NCBI GenBank assembly: GCA_945865545.1
Contig: CAMBEQ010000022.1
Location: forward strand, 1-42,561
Source of the DNA: Sediminibacterium ginsengisoli
GTDB taxonomy: Bacteria > Bacteroidota > Bacteroidia > Chitinophagales > Chitinophagaceae
Reading direction: 5' to 3'
DNA: 42,561 nt
Part shown: positions 1 through 7,025 of the stretch, in pieces
How positions within the stretch are numbered: the stretch's first letter is position 1
Layout: each line of letters opens with the position of its first letter
Translations under genes and position numbers: made by a program
The notes under the pieces: model-generated
The model's database searches: none
What the model was told of the DNA's origin: nothing
What the model saw: only the letters and a program-made list of their open reading frames with translations

Positions 1-2117
1 TTTTGTGCAAATACATTGTCTAATTGCATATTGATAAAGCTATTTCGGATGGCTTTAGATTTTTTAAACATTTCAATTCTGATTTCCGATAACAACCTTG
101 CACTTGGTATACCTGGTAAATTAGTTGATCCATCTAAGGCTTCTTTAAATTGTCCACGTATTAAACTCAAACTGTTTTCTACATGCAGCCAGTCTAACGG
201 ATGTGGATGAAAATCAACATTTAATTCTGCACCATATAAGTGTGCATCTTTTTGTCTAAATGCAAATGCATACAAATCATCCCCATTCTCAACAATAATG
301 GAGTCACCCCCTGATTTTGCAGTTAATTTTTGATAAAAAATATAATCCTTCACGGTATTATAAAAAACATTACCCGCTATACTCATGTGTTCATTGTTCC
401 ATTCAATTGCAGCATCAAATTGTAAGCTTTTTTCTGAAACCAATGATTCATTGCCATACTCAAATCTGTTGGTGCCTTCGTGCGCGCCGAAGGATGCAAG
501 TTCAGCCATGTTAGGCGCGCGGAACCCGCGCGCAATATTAAATTTTAAGGTGAGCTGTTCACTTAAATCATGCGCTACTCCTATGGCGCCTGAAATATTA
601 TTGAACTGCTTATTACTCTCTTTATTAGCATCTAGTGCAGGATTAAAATAATTCATCCATTTTTGATCATAGCGCAACCCCCCACTCCAACTTGTTTTAT
701 CTGTTCTTTTTTGAGTATAATAAAATGCACCAATATCAAAACTATTATAATCAGGTACTAACGCTTCTTCTCCCCTATTTGTATTGTTTTGCTGCATTCC
801 ATTTATACCAAAAGTATTTTTCCAATTGTTTTTTTCTGCTTTTAAATATTGTATGGAGTAATTAAATGTATTAAGATCAAAATACAATTCTTTTTCATTT
901 AAATCTAATACGTTACCAAATTCCATTCTTTGATTTCTTTGTAATCCAAATGTAGCTTTCAACCGGTCGCTACCTAACTTAATATTATTATCGAGTGTAT
1001 ATTTTGTGTGTTGGATTTTTTGCATCGGCGCATTTGGCGTAAAGCTTTTGGAATCTTCTGAACCAACAATCACTTCTTCGGCAATGCCATTTACATCTTT
1101 CATCATAATAAATTGACCATCATCTGCGCGATCCCCTTCAACGATACCTAAATTTTGATAAAAGTTACTAAACGAAAGTTGTGAATACCCCCAATTTTTA
1201 TCCAAACCAATATAACCCCCACCGTTTCGTTCAAAAAATCTGGAATTGAAAACATGGCCATCATATTTATTTTTATAATCTCCGGCTTGTTTTTGACTTA
1301 AATTCAATCCCCATAAAAACCCTTTTTTGTTTCCTGCAAGATCAAAGTGATTACCCATCATGCGATTATTACTTTGATAATTAGAAATGACATTACCTTT
1401 TATAATACCCTCGCTTACAGGAACATTTGAAATTATATTAATAACGCCCGCCAAAGCATCTGATCCATAAATTAAAGATGCTGGAACCTTTAAAACCTCT
1501 ATCCTGCTTACGTTATACTCATCAATTTCGATTCCATGTTCATCTCCCCACTGTTGTCCTTCTTGACGAATTCCATCATTCATCACTACTACTCTGTTAT
1601 AACCTAAACCACGAATAATGGGTTTTGAGATAGCAGGGCCAGTAGTAATTTGCGACACCCCTGGCACTTTAGCTAATGCGTCAATTAAATTAGTTGCTAC
1701 GCCCCTGAATAACTCCTCTTTTTTTATAATGGTAACCGGCGTCGGAGTTCTTCTTGTTGAAGTGGCTCTTAAAAAACTTGTAACAATTACATTTCCTCCT
1801 TCAAGTACGGAACTAATAAGTGTAAAATTAATGTCTGTATTTTTTTGGAGAATTACATTTTCAACATCAGTGGCATATCCAACGTAACTGATTTCCATTA
1901 CATGTGAACCTGCTTCCAATTGTAATTTAAATTTGCCTTCTCCGTCAGCAATGGTTCCTTTTTTAATTTCTGGCAAATAAACACTGGCGCCTGGTAATAC
2001 TTTGCCAGAAGCCTTATCCAATACTTTTCCAGTTAATGTATATACTTGTGCATTTAACATGCTAGTAAATAACATACCTGAACTTAATAAAAAGAATAAA
2101 TAAATAAATTTTTTCAT
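1..2117 (-). CDS. TonB-dependent outer-membrane receptor, ZnuD-like (3' end beyond left edge)
   Basis: An open frame of 705 codons runs from the ATG at 2117 to the window edge without a stop. It starts with a signal peptide (MKKFIYLFFLLSSGMLF...), then a carboxypeptidase-regulatory-like beta domain at about residues 22-105 (TLTGKVLDKASGKVLPGASV), a TonB plug at about 115-230 (VPGVSQITTGPAISKPIIRG, IEVLKVPASLIYGSDALAG) and the start of the beta-barrel. The barrel stretch RAPNMAELASFGAHEGTNRF and the following EYGNESL resemble my recollection of the Neisseria zinc receptor ZnuD and its relatives. Such receptors import a ligand across the outer membrane using TonB energy. The ligand is inferred, not shown: zinc or another metal is suggested by the barrel resemblance and by the small Cys/His protein encoded just upstream. 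A haem or siderophore receptor is the alternative. Confidence 0.9.
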   Translation of the reverse strand, partial: MKKFIYLFFLLSSGMLFTSMLNAQVYTLTGKVLDKASGKVLPGASVYLPEIKKGTIADGEGKFKLQLEAGSHVMEISYVGYATDVENVILQKNTDINFTLISSVLEGGNVIVTSFLRATSTRRTPTPVTIIKKEELFRGVATNLIDALAKVPGVSQITTGPAISKPIIRGLGYNRVVVMNDGIRQEGQQWGDEHGIEIDEYNVSRIEVLKVPASLIYGSDALAGVINIISNVPVSEGIIKGNVISNYQSNNRMMGNHFDLAGNKKGFLWGLNLSQKQAGDYKNKYDGHVFNSRFFERNGGGYIGLDKNWGYSQLSFSNFYQNLGIVEGDRADDGQFIMMKDVNGIAEEVIVGSEDSKSFTPNAPMQKIQHTKYTLDNNIKLGSDRLKATFGLQRNQRMEFGNVLDLNEKELYFDLNTFNYSIQYLKAEKNNWKNTFGINGMQQNNTNRGEEALVPDYNSFDIGAFYYTQKRTDKTSWSGGLRYDQKWMNYFNPALDANKESNKQFNNISGAIGVAHDLSEQLTLKFNIARGFRAPNMAELASFGAHEGTNRFEYGNESLVSEKSLQFDAAIEWNNEHMSIAGNVFYNTVKDYIFYQKLTAKSGGDSIIVENGDDLYAFAFRQKDAHLYGAELNVDFHPHPLDWLHVENSLSLIRGQFKEALDGSTNLPGIPSARLLSEIRIEMFKKSKAIRNSFINMQLDNVFAQ

Positions 2118-2191
2118 GAACTATTTTTTGTGATAAATAATACAACACATCCTACTTATATTTTAAATAGATGATGCTTGTTAAATAAATG

Positions 2192-2539
2192 CTAACAAAA
2201 AATAGAAGGCGGGCCGCGTGAATCGGAAATAATAGCTAACTCAGAAATGGGTGCTGCTACAAAAATTACATTACGCGTTTGCGCAGTAAATAGTGGTTGT
2301 AGGAGGATACTAAAATCATACTCTAGAAAAGGAGTAGTGGCTACTTGGAAGTCAAATGTACAATGCAGTTCTGCTTTTTCAATTTGCTCAATGGGTAAAT
2401 CCTTATGTACCGAACAACTGGTTGGATCGATATGTTTAGCTACTATCTGATGAATTGATTTTTGGGGCGTTATACTAAACGCAAAAACCACTAGCATCAG
2501 TAGCGCAATGAACCTTCTTATGGATTTATAATACAACAT
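2192..2539 (-). CDS. Small exported Cys/His protein with C-terminal RGPP motif
   Basis: A 115-residue protein with one hydrophobic N-terminal segment (FIALLMLVVFAFSI, about 11-24) that acts as signal peptide or anchor. The rest carries scattered possible metal ligands: HIDPTSCSVHKD, ELHCTFD and a final Cys, and it ends SRGPPSIFC. The arrangement recalls a group of small Bacteroidota proteins named for HYC, CC and PP motifs that often sit beside TonB receptors; this is recollection and the motifs match only in part. The gene lies 74 bp upstream of the receptor on the same strand, so the two are probably co-transcribed. A role in metal binding or receptor support is inference only. Confidence 0.65.
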   Translation of the reverse strand: MLYYKSIRRFIALLMLVVFAFSITPQKSIHQIVAKHIDPTSCSVHKDLPIEQIEKAELHCTFDFQVATTPFLEYDFSILLQPLFTAQTRNVIFVAAPISELAIISDSRGPPSIFC

Positions 2540-2553
2540 TTTTTAAAGTACCC

Positions 2554-2580
2554 CAAAGTTACACCAATAAACGAATACAA
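2554..2580 (-). promoter_or_regulatory. Candidate promoter for the small protein/TonB receptor unit
   Basis: Read on the minus strand, TAACTTTG (2561-2554) matches the Bacteroidota -7 consensus TAnnTTTG exactly. A TTG at 2580-2578 lies 16 nt upstream, slightly closer than the usual 19. The predicted start is about 10 nt before the ATG at 2539. Confidence 0.5.
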
Positions 2581-2590
2581 GTTATTATCT

Positions 2591-2610
2591 GATTGATTTT
2601 GAACCTTTTA
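2591..2610 (-). repeat. 19-nt element shared with the leuA upstream region
   Basis: attgattttgaacctttta (plus-strand reading, 2592-2610) recurs base for base at 20744-20762. Both copies lie upstream of minus-strand start codons, 53 and 73 nt away. The function is unknown; a regulator site is possible. Confidence 0.5.
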
Positions 2611-2665
2611 GGATTAAATGTGTTATTATAATTGACTGATTTTCATACGATTATTAAAAATATAA

Positions 2666-2696
2666 TTAGAGAAATGAGTAAAATCATCTATTTTTG
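2666..2696 (+). promoter_or_regulatory. Candidate promoter for the nitroreductase gene
   Basis: TATTTTTG at 2689-2696 fits TAnnTTTG. TTAG at 2666-2669 (3 of 4 to TTTG) lies exactly 19 nt upstream. The predicted start is near 2703, giving a leader of about 34 nt. Confidence 0.5.
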
Positions 2697-2736
2697 ATGT
2701 TCAAACATTGAAAGTATACACATAAAATTACCTACC

Positions 2737-3366
2737 ATGAAATTATTAGATGCATTAGAATGGCGTTATGCCGTTAAGAAAATGAACGGAACTAAAATTC
2801 CTGCTGAAAAACTAAACCATATTATAGAGGCAACTCGTTTAGCTCCAAGTGCTTTTGGTTTAACTCCCTATTCGATTATTGTGGTTGAAGAAGAGGAGAC
2901 AAGAAAAAAATTACAACCTGCATTTTACAATCAATCCCAAATTGTGGATGGTTCTGCAGTGATTGTTTTTGCAGCATGGAATAAGGTTACAGAAAAAGAA
3001 GTGGCAGAATACATGCAAGATATTGCTGAACAAAGAGGTGTTGCAGTAGATTCATTAAATGAATTTGCTGGTTATATCAATGGTTCTTTAAAAAACTTAA
3101 GCGCCGATCAAGCTAGAATATGGGCTGATAAGCAAGCCTATATTGCCTTAGGCTTTAGTTTAGTAGCAGCAGCTTCTGAACAAATTGATGCAACACCTAT
3201 GGAAGGTTTTGCTCCAGCTGCAGTGGATGAAATTTTAGGCTTAGCAGCTTTAGGTTTACACAGTACTGTTGCTTTAACATTGGGTTACCGTGATGCCGCT
3301 AAAGATTATTTGGTAAACGCTAAAAAAGTTAGACGCGATCATAAAAAATTAGTGATCAATAAATAA
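2737..3366 (+). CDS. NAD(P)H-dependent oxidoreductase, nitroreductase family
   Basis: A 209-residue FMN-dependent oxidoreductase of the NfsB/YdgI-like nitroreductase family, full length for the group. The N-terminus has the FMN-phosphate-binding pattern (ALEWRYAVKKMNG, with the R-x-x-x-K residues) and the APSAFGLTPYSIIVV stretch typical of the flavin pocket. The C-terminal LGYRDAAKDYLVNAKKVRR is also typical. The family reduces nitroaromatics, quinones and similar compounds with NAD(P)H in the cytoplasm; the natural substrate cannot be read from sequence. The gene has its own candidate promoter and stands alone, ending before a strong terminator at 3505, so it appears monocistronic. Confidence 0.92.
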   Translation: MKLLDALEWRYAVKKMNGTKIPAEKLNHIIEATRLAPSAFGLTPYSIIVVEEEETRKKLQPAFYNQSQIVDGSAVIVFAAWNKVTEKEVAEYMQDIAEQRGVAVDSLNEFAGYINGSLKNLSADQARIWADKQAYIALGFSLVAAASEQIDATPMEGFAPAAVDEILGLAALGLHSTVALTLGYRDAAKDYLVNAKKVRRDHKKLVINK

Positions 3367-3504
3367 TTAGCACTAATAACTTTGAATTATTAAGTTCATT
3401 AGCTTCATAGGTTGAGTACTATTTTTTTAGCACTATCTATTTAGCTTGTCTAATTAAAAGTATACTTGTAGCGCGTTAATTATTTATTCTATATTTATTA
3501 AAGC

Positions 3505-3532
3505 AAAGAGCCTCCATTGGGGGCTCTTTTTT
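3505..3532 (+). terminator. Intrinsic terminator after the nitroreductase gene
   Basis: Arms AAAGAGCC (3505-3512) and GGCTCTTT (3522-3529) pair. The stem extends inward by a T-G wobble and two C-G pairs to an ATT loop, and a run of T ends at 3532. It lies 138 bp past the stop codon. Confidence 0.85.
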
Positions 3533-3678
3533 GTACCACTATGGGCCACTCATTTGTATAGGTTTAGTGAGTAATGTTCATCTGTAAAAACGTATAAATA
3601 CTTGAAATTCAATGGAAAACATGGGCTACTTTGGCGCTTAAAGGAATAAAGTGAGTGCTTCATTGTTAACAAAAATGG

Positions 3679-3694
3679 ATTTATGCGCATAAAT
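3679..3694. promoter_or_regulatory. 16-bp perfect palindrome, likely antitoxin operator
   Basis: ATTTATGCGCATAAAT is its own reverse complement. It sits 43-58 nt before the antitoxin ATG, across the place where a -33 box would lie relative to TATCTTTA at 3707-3714. Ribbon-helix-helix antitoxins commonly repress their own operon by binding such sites; the binding here is inferred. Confidence 0.6.
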
Positions 3695-3706
3695 TTAATT
3701 AATACG

Positions 3707-3714
3707 TATCTTTA
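3707..3714 (+). promoter_or_regulatory. Candidate -7 box of the toxin-antitoxin operon
   Basis: TATCTTTA matches 7 of 8 positions of TAnnTTTG. It lies 23 nt before the ATG at 3737 and just after the palindrome. There is no good TTTG at -33; the palindrome occupies that position. Confidence 0.4.
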
Positions 3715-3736
3715 TAAAATATTGTATATAGATACT

Positions 3737-3979
3737 ATGAAAGCCAGATTAAACATTACTATAGATAAAGAAGTTTTACAAAATGTAAAACAATTAGCCG
3801 AAGTGCAAAAAACAAGTGTCTCAGAACTAGTTGAAAATTACTTTAAAACAATTACGCAATCGGTTAAAAAAAAATCCTTATCTGAATATATAAAAGCACT
3901 TCCAAAACCAAATTTACCAAAAGACTTTAATTGGAAAGAGGAATATTATAAAGCCAAAACGAAAAAATATGGCTTATAA
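3737..3979 (+). CDS. Ribbon-helix-helix antitoxin (DUF6364-like)
   Basis: An 80-residue protein starting MKARLNITIDKEVL, where the beta strand and two helices (LNITI / KEVLQNVKQLAEVQ / SVSELVENYFKTIT) form a ribbon-helix-helix DNA-binding fold. The C-terminal 35 residues (YIKALPKPNLPKDFNWKEEYYKAK) would wrap the partner toxin. An ATG 54 nt upstream in the same frame (3683) lies inside the operator palindrome and would add residues without family character, so 3737 is chosen. The reading frame overlaps the toxin gene by 11 nt, the usual translational coupling of toxin-antitoxin pairs. It is very A+T-rich, which fits transfer. Confidence 0.82.
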   Translation: MKARLNITIDKEVLQNVKQLAEVQKTSVSELVENYFKTITQSVKKKSLSEYIKALPKPNLPKDFNWKEEYYKAKTKKYGL

Positions 3980-4391
3980 AATATATTTTGATATTAATGT
4001 TCTATTAGATTATACTCTTCAAAGAAACAATTTTAATGAAGTGGAAGTAATCATTAATGATATTGAAAATGGATATAAAAAAGGGTATGTTTCTGGAGCA
4101 ACTATACATACTTTATCTTATTTCTTAACTAAAGAATATGGTCAAAAACAAGTTAAAGAATTATTATTAAATTTATTATCTATTGTTACCGTTATTGATC
4201 CTCCTCAAAATGTAATCGAAAAAGCACTGCTTGCCAATTTCAATGATATTGAAGATGCCCTAGAAGTATTTACTGCCATACATTACAATATGGATTATTT
4301 CCTTACAAGTGATAAAAAATTAAAAAAAGAAACATCCGCCATTTTACCTATTGTAAGTCCTACAGATTTTATAAAAGAATTTTTAAAATAA
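3969..4391 (+). CDS. PIN-domain toxin, VapC-like ribonuclease
   Basis: A 140-residue PIN-domain protein. The N-terminus IYFDINVLLDYTLQR gives the first acidic residues (D8, D14). DIEDALEVFTAIHYNMDYFLTSDK gives the central E95/D96 and the last metal-binding aspartate D115, in the usual PIN spacing. PIN toxins are Mg2+-dependent endoribonucleases that cleave tRNA, rRNA or mRNA and are held inactive by the antitoxin encoded just upstream. The start overlaps the antitoxin end by 11 nt. It runs convergently into thrC, with 34 bp between the stops and no clear terminator there. The RNA target cannot be predicted. Confidence 0.85.
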   Translation: MAYKIYFDINVLLDYTLQRNNFNEVEVIINDIENGYKKGYVSGATIHTLSYFLTKEYGQKQVKELLLNLLSIVTVIDPPQNVIEKALLANFNDIEDALEVFTAIHYNMDYFLTSDKKLKKETSAILPIVSPTDFIKEFLK

Positions 4392-4425
4392 AATCATTAT
4401 TACTCCGTTAATCAATTTCATTATT

Positions 4426-5778
4426 CTATCGTAACATCCATTGCTTAAATGCAGCATAGTTAGCCGCTAGGGGGATAGACACTTTTTGTTTATCTAGTAA
4501 AAATTGAACCGAATTTGGTATAGCAATTTTTTCTCCAATAGCTTCCTCCACCACTTCAGGAAACTTTACAGGATGCGCAGTTTCTAAAATAACTACTTTG
4601 GCAAAATTATTTTTAGATAAATAAATTTCTGCTGCTGCAAAAGCCACTGCCCCATGAGGATCTAAAGTATAATTGTGTGTCTTGTATACCCTGGCTATAG
4701 TTGATGTAGTAGTGGCATCGTTGATACTATAACTGGTTAAAGCATTGGTTAGATGGATAAAATTATTTTGCAAGATCTCCATAATTCTTACAAAATTACT
4801 AGGATTGCCTACATCCATAGCATTGGAAACCGTTGCTACGGATTGATGTATTTCATATTGTTCAGTAGCTAAAAATCTTGTCACTACATCATTGGCGTTA
4901 CAGGCTGCTACAAAATGTCCCAAGGGTAAGCCACTTGCCTTGGCCATCATACCCGCACATATATTTCCAAAATTACCACTTGGCACTACTATATTCATGG
5001 CTGGATAATTTCCTTGCTCATCCTGGTTTAGTTGTACCCATTGTTGCCATGCAAAGAAATAATACAATTGTTGTGGCAACCACCTGGCCACATTAATTGA
5101 ATTAGCCGATGTTAAATTATATTGTTGATTTAAGTCCCCATCCATAAAGGCCTCTTTTACGATGGCTTGACAATCATCAAAACTTCCATCTACTTCTAGT
5201 GCCGTAATATTTTGTCCGCAAGTAGTTAATTGCAATTCTTGTATAAGACTTACTTTCCCTTTGGGATATAAAATAATTACATTCACTCCCTCCACTCCTA
5301 AAAATCCATTGGCTACCGCCCCTCCAGTGTCGCCACTGGTGGCTACTAAAACTGTTGTAATTGGAGAAGATATATTAGAACCTTCCAATTTGGATGCTGC
5401 TTTTTCTTGTTGGGAAAAATAACCCAAACACCTGCTCATAAATCTGGCCCCTACATCTTTAAATGCTAAAGTGGGCCCGTGAAATAATTCTAGGCTAGCA
5501 ATATGCTCAGTGATAGGCACTAAAGGAAAATCAAAATTGATGGTCTCTGCGCATATTTCTTGTAAAGAGATATCATCAATAGTTCCGCCCACATAGGGCT
5601 TCATCACTTCAAATGCTAAAGTAGCTTTATCTAATGTTTTAAACCTTTCTATTTGCGCTGCAGTAAACTTTGGTATTTCCATAGGAAAGTACAAGCCTTT
5701 ATCAGGCGCTTGTCCAGTAATGGCCGCTGTTTTAAAATTAACATTGGGTGATTGCTTCCCTAAACTATAATACTGCAT
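4426..5778 (-). CDS. thrC: Threonine synthase
   Basis: A PLP enzyme of 450 residues converting O-phosphohomoserine to threonine. The N-terminus (MQYYSLG...VNFKTAAITGQAPDKGLYFP) is that of the bacterial/fungal ThrC group. The PLP-binding lysine is K107 in GPTLAFKDVG, and TSGDTGGAVANGFLG and VPSGNFGNICAGMMAKASG form the phosphate- and substrate-binding loops. It is the last gene of the leftward amino-acid operon, 144 bp after thrB, the widest gap in the thr part. That gap holds a GAACCTTTTA motif like that upstream of leuA, so a secondary promoter is possible. Confidence 0.96.
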   Translation of the reverse strand: MQYYSLGKQSPNVNFKTAAITGQAPDKGLYFPMEIPKFTAAQIERFKTLDKATLAFEVMKPYVGGTIDDISLQEICAETINFDFPLVPITEHIASLELFHGPTLAFKDVGARFMSRCLGYFSQQEKAASKLEGSNISSPITTVLVATSGDTGGAVANGFLGVEGVNVIILYPKGKVSLIQELQLTTCGQNITALEVDGSFDDCQAIVKEAFMDGDLNQQYNLTSANSINVARWLPQQLYYFFAWQQWVQLNQDEQGNYPAMNIVVPSGNFGNICAGMMAKASGLPLGHFVAACNANDVVTRFLATEQYEIHQSVATVSNAMDVGNPSNFVRIMEILQNNFIHLTNALTSYSINDATTTSTIARVYKTHNYTLDPHGAVAFAAAEIYLSKNNFAKVVILETAHPVKFPEVVEEAIGEKIAIPNSVQFLLDKQKVSIPLAANYAAFKQWMLR

Positions 5779-5922
5779 ACTTTACTTGACTTTATTTCAT
5801 TTAATCTAATAAGAATTAAATGTATTTGCGAACCTTTTATTTTATTTAGCTTCTGAACTTATAAGTGAAATCCTAAAATCATCATTTACAATTTGTTAAA
5901 AATTCATTTCAAAAAATTACAA

Positions 5923-6936
5923 CTAGTTTTCCACTTCCACACCCCCTTGATTAATAGTGGTGACATAAGTATGATGTGGTAAGCCTATACCATCATACAA
6001 TTGATTCATTTCCTTTTCTACCGCTATAGCTATTTCTTTTGATTTACTTAACATAAAAATAGAAGGCCCTGATCCTGAAATTCCTCCACCTAATGCCCCT
6101 GCTTGCTTACAGGCTATTTTTAATTCATCAAATCCTGGAATTAATATGGATCTCACTGGCTCTATGATCACATCTTCTAAGGACCTTCCAATTAAATCAT
6201 AATCTGATTTCATTAAGCCCGCTACTAAGCCCGCAATATTGCCCCATTGCTTGATGGCATCTTTTAATAATACTTTTTGTCTTAATATACTTCTTGCATC
6301 AGCGGTTCTTACTTCTATTTGAGGATGTACAATGGTTACATATAATTGTGGTGAAGGCAAGGACACTACTTCCAATGGGAAAATAGATCTTACCAATGTG
6401 ACGCCCCCAAATATACAAGGAGCAATATTATCGGCATGCTTTACACCCGATGCAAGTTTTTCACCATTCATCGCAAAACGAACTAAATCGTCTTTTGAAA
6501 ATAGATTGCCTAATAAATAATTAGCACCTACCACTGCACCAGCCGAACTGGCAGCGCTAGAACCCACGCCACTGCCTGGCTTGATGAGTTTATTTATTTT
6601 TACTTCGAATTTTATTTTAGTTGTAGTAGGTATCTTTTCCGTGTTGGACGATGAAATTACTTTCGTTATAGTACTTTCTTTTATTTTTTCATCTAGCTCT
6701 TCCAAAAATGCAAGTAAAGCAGCACCGGCTACATTTTTTTCTGGATCGGTGGGCAATTGATACTCATCGATATTTATAATAGTAATACTGGGTTCATTAG
6801 CAGTTCGCTCCACCCACCTCATTTCCATTTCATCATAGGGATTATTCACTGCAAAGCCCAATATATCAAATCCGCATACCATATTGGCTACGGTAGCAGG
6901 GGCTTTTATTTTTATCCATTGATTTGCAGCAACCAT
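5923..6936 (-). CDS. thrB: Homoserine kinase
   Basis: A 337-residue GHMP-family kinase that phosphorylates homoserine with ATP, supplying ThrC. The early motif KAPATVANMVCGFDILGFAV (about 11-30) and the ATP loop PGSGVGSSAASSAGA (120-134) are characteristic, as is the C-terminal GGGISGSGPSIFML motif. The length is slightly above the E. coli enzyme (310), owing to an insert at about 85-108 before the glycine loop. It lies between thrA (89 bp upstream) and thrC. The start at 6936 is supported by an A-rich leader. Confidence 0.95.
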   Translation of the reverse strand: MVAANQWIKIKAPATVANMVCGFDILGFAVNNPYDEMEMRWVERTANEPSITIINIDEYQLPTDPEKNVAGAALLAFLEELDEKIKESTITKVISSSNTEKIPTTTKIKFEVKINKLIKPGSGVGSSAASSAGAVVGANYLLGNLFSKDDLVRFAMNGEKLASGVKHADNIAPCIFGGVTLVRSIFPLEVVSLPSPQLYVTIVHPQIEVRTADARSILRQKVLLKDAIKQWGNIAGLVAGLMKSDYDLIGRSLEDVIIEPVRSILIPGFDELKIACKQAGALGGGISGSGPSIFMLSKSKEIAIAVEKEMNQLYDGIGLPHHTYVTTINQGGVEVEN

Positions 6937-7025
6937 TTTTTGTTATTCTTTTTTCTGATTTAGGAAAGGCTTAAACTTTTTTAATTCATTTTTAAATTCA
7001 AAAATTACTATTCTATTTATTAAAA

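Larger units (their letters stand above)
3367..3736. other. 370-bp intergenic region with terminator, palindrome and promoter
   Basis: No convincing gene is seen. The first 140 bp after the nitroreductase stop are A+T-rich and contain two copies of ttagcacta. The terminator follows at 3505-3532. The stretch 3533-3678 shows nothing recognisable. The remainder holds the palindrome and promoter of the toxin-antitoxin module. Confidence 0.6.

Noticed and set aside
3683..3736. Upstream ATG for the antitoxin
   Set aside because: It lies inside the 16-bp palindrome and upstream of the likely transcript start.
4392..4425. Possible terminator between the PIN toxin and thrC
   Set aside because: The ATTATTAC...GTTAATCAAT pairing is imperfect and no T-run follows on either strand.
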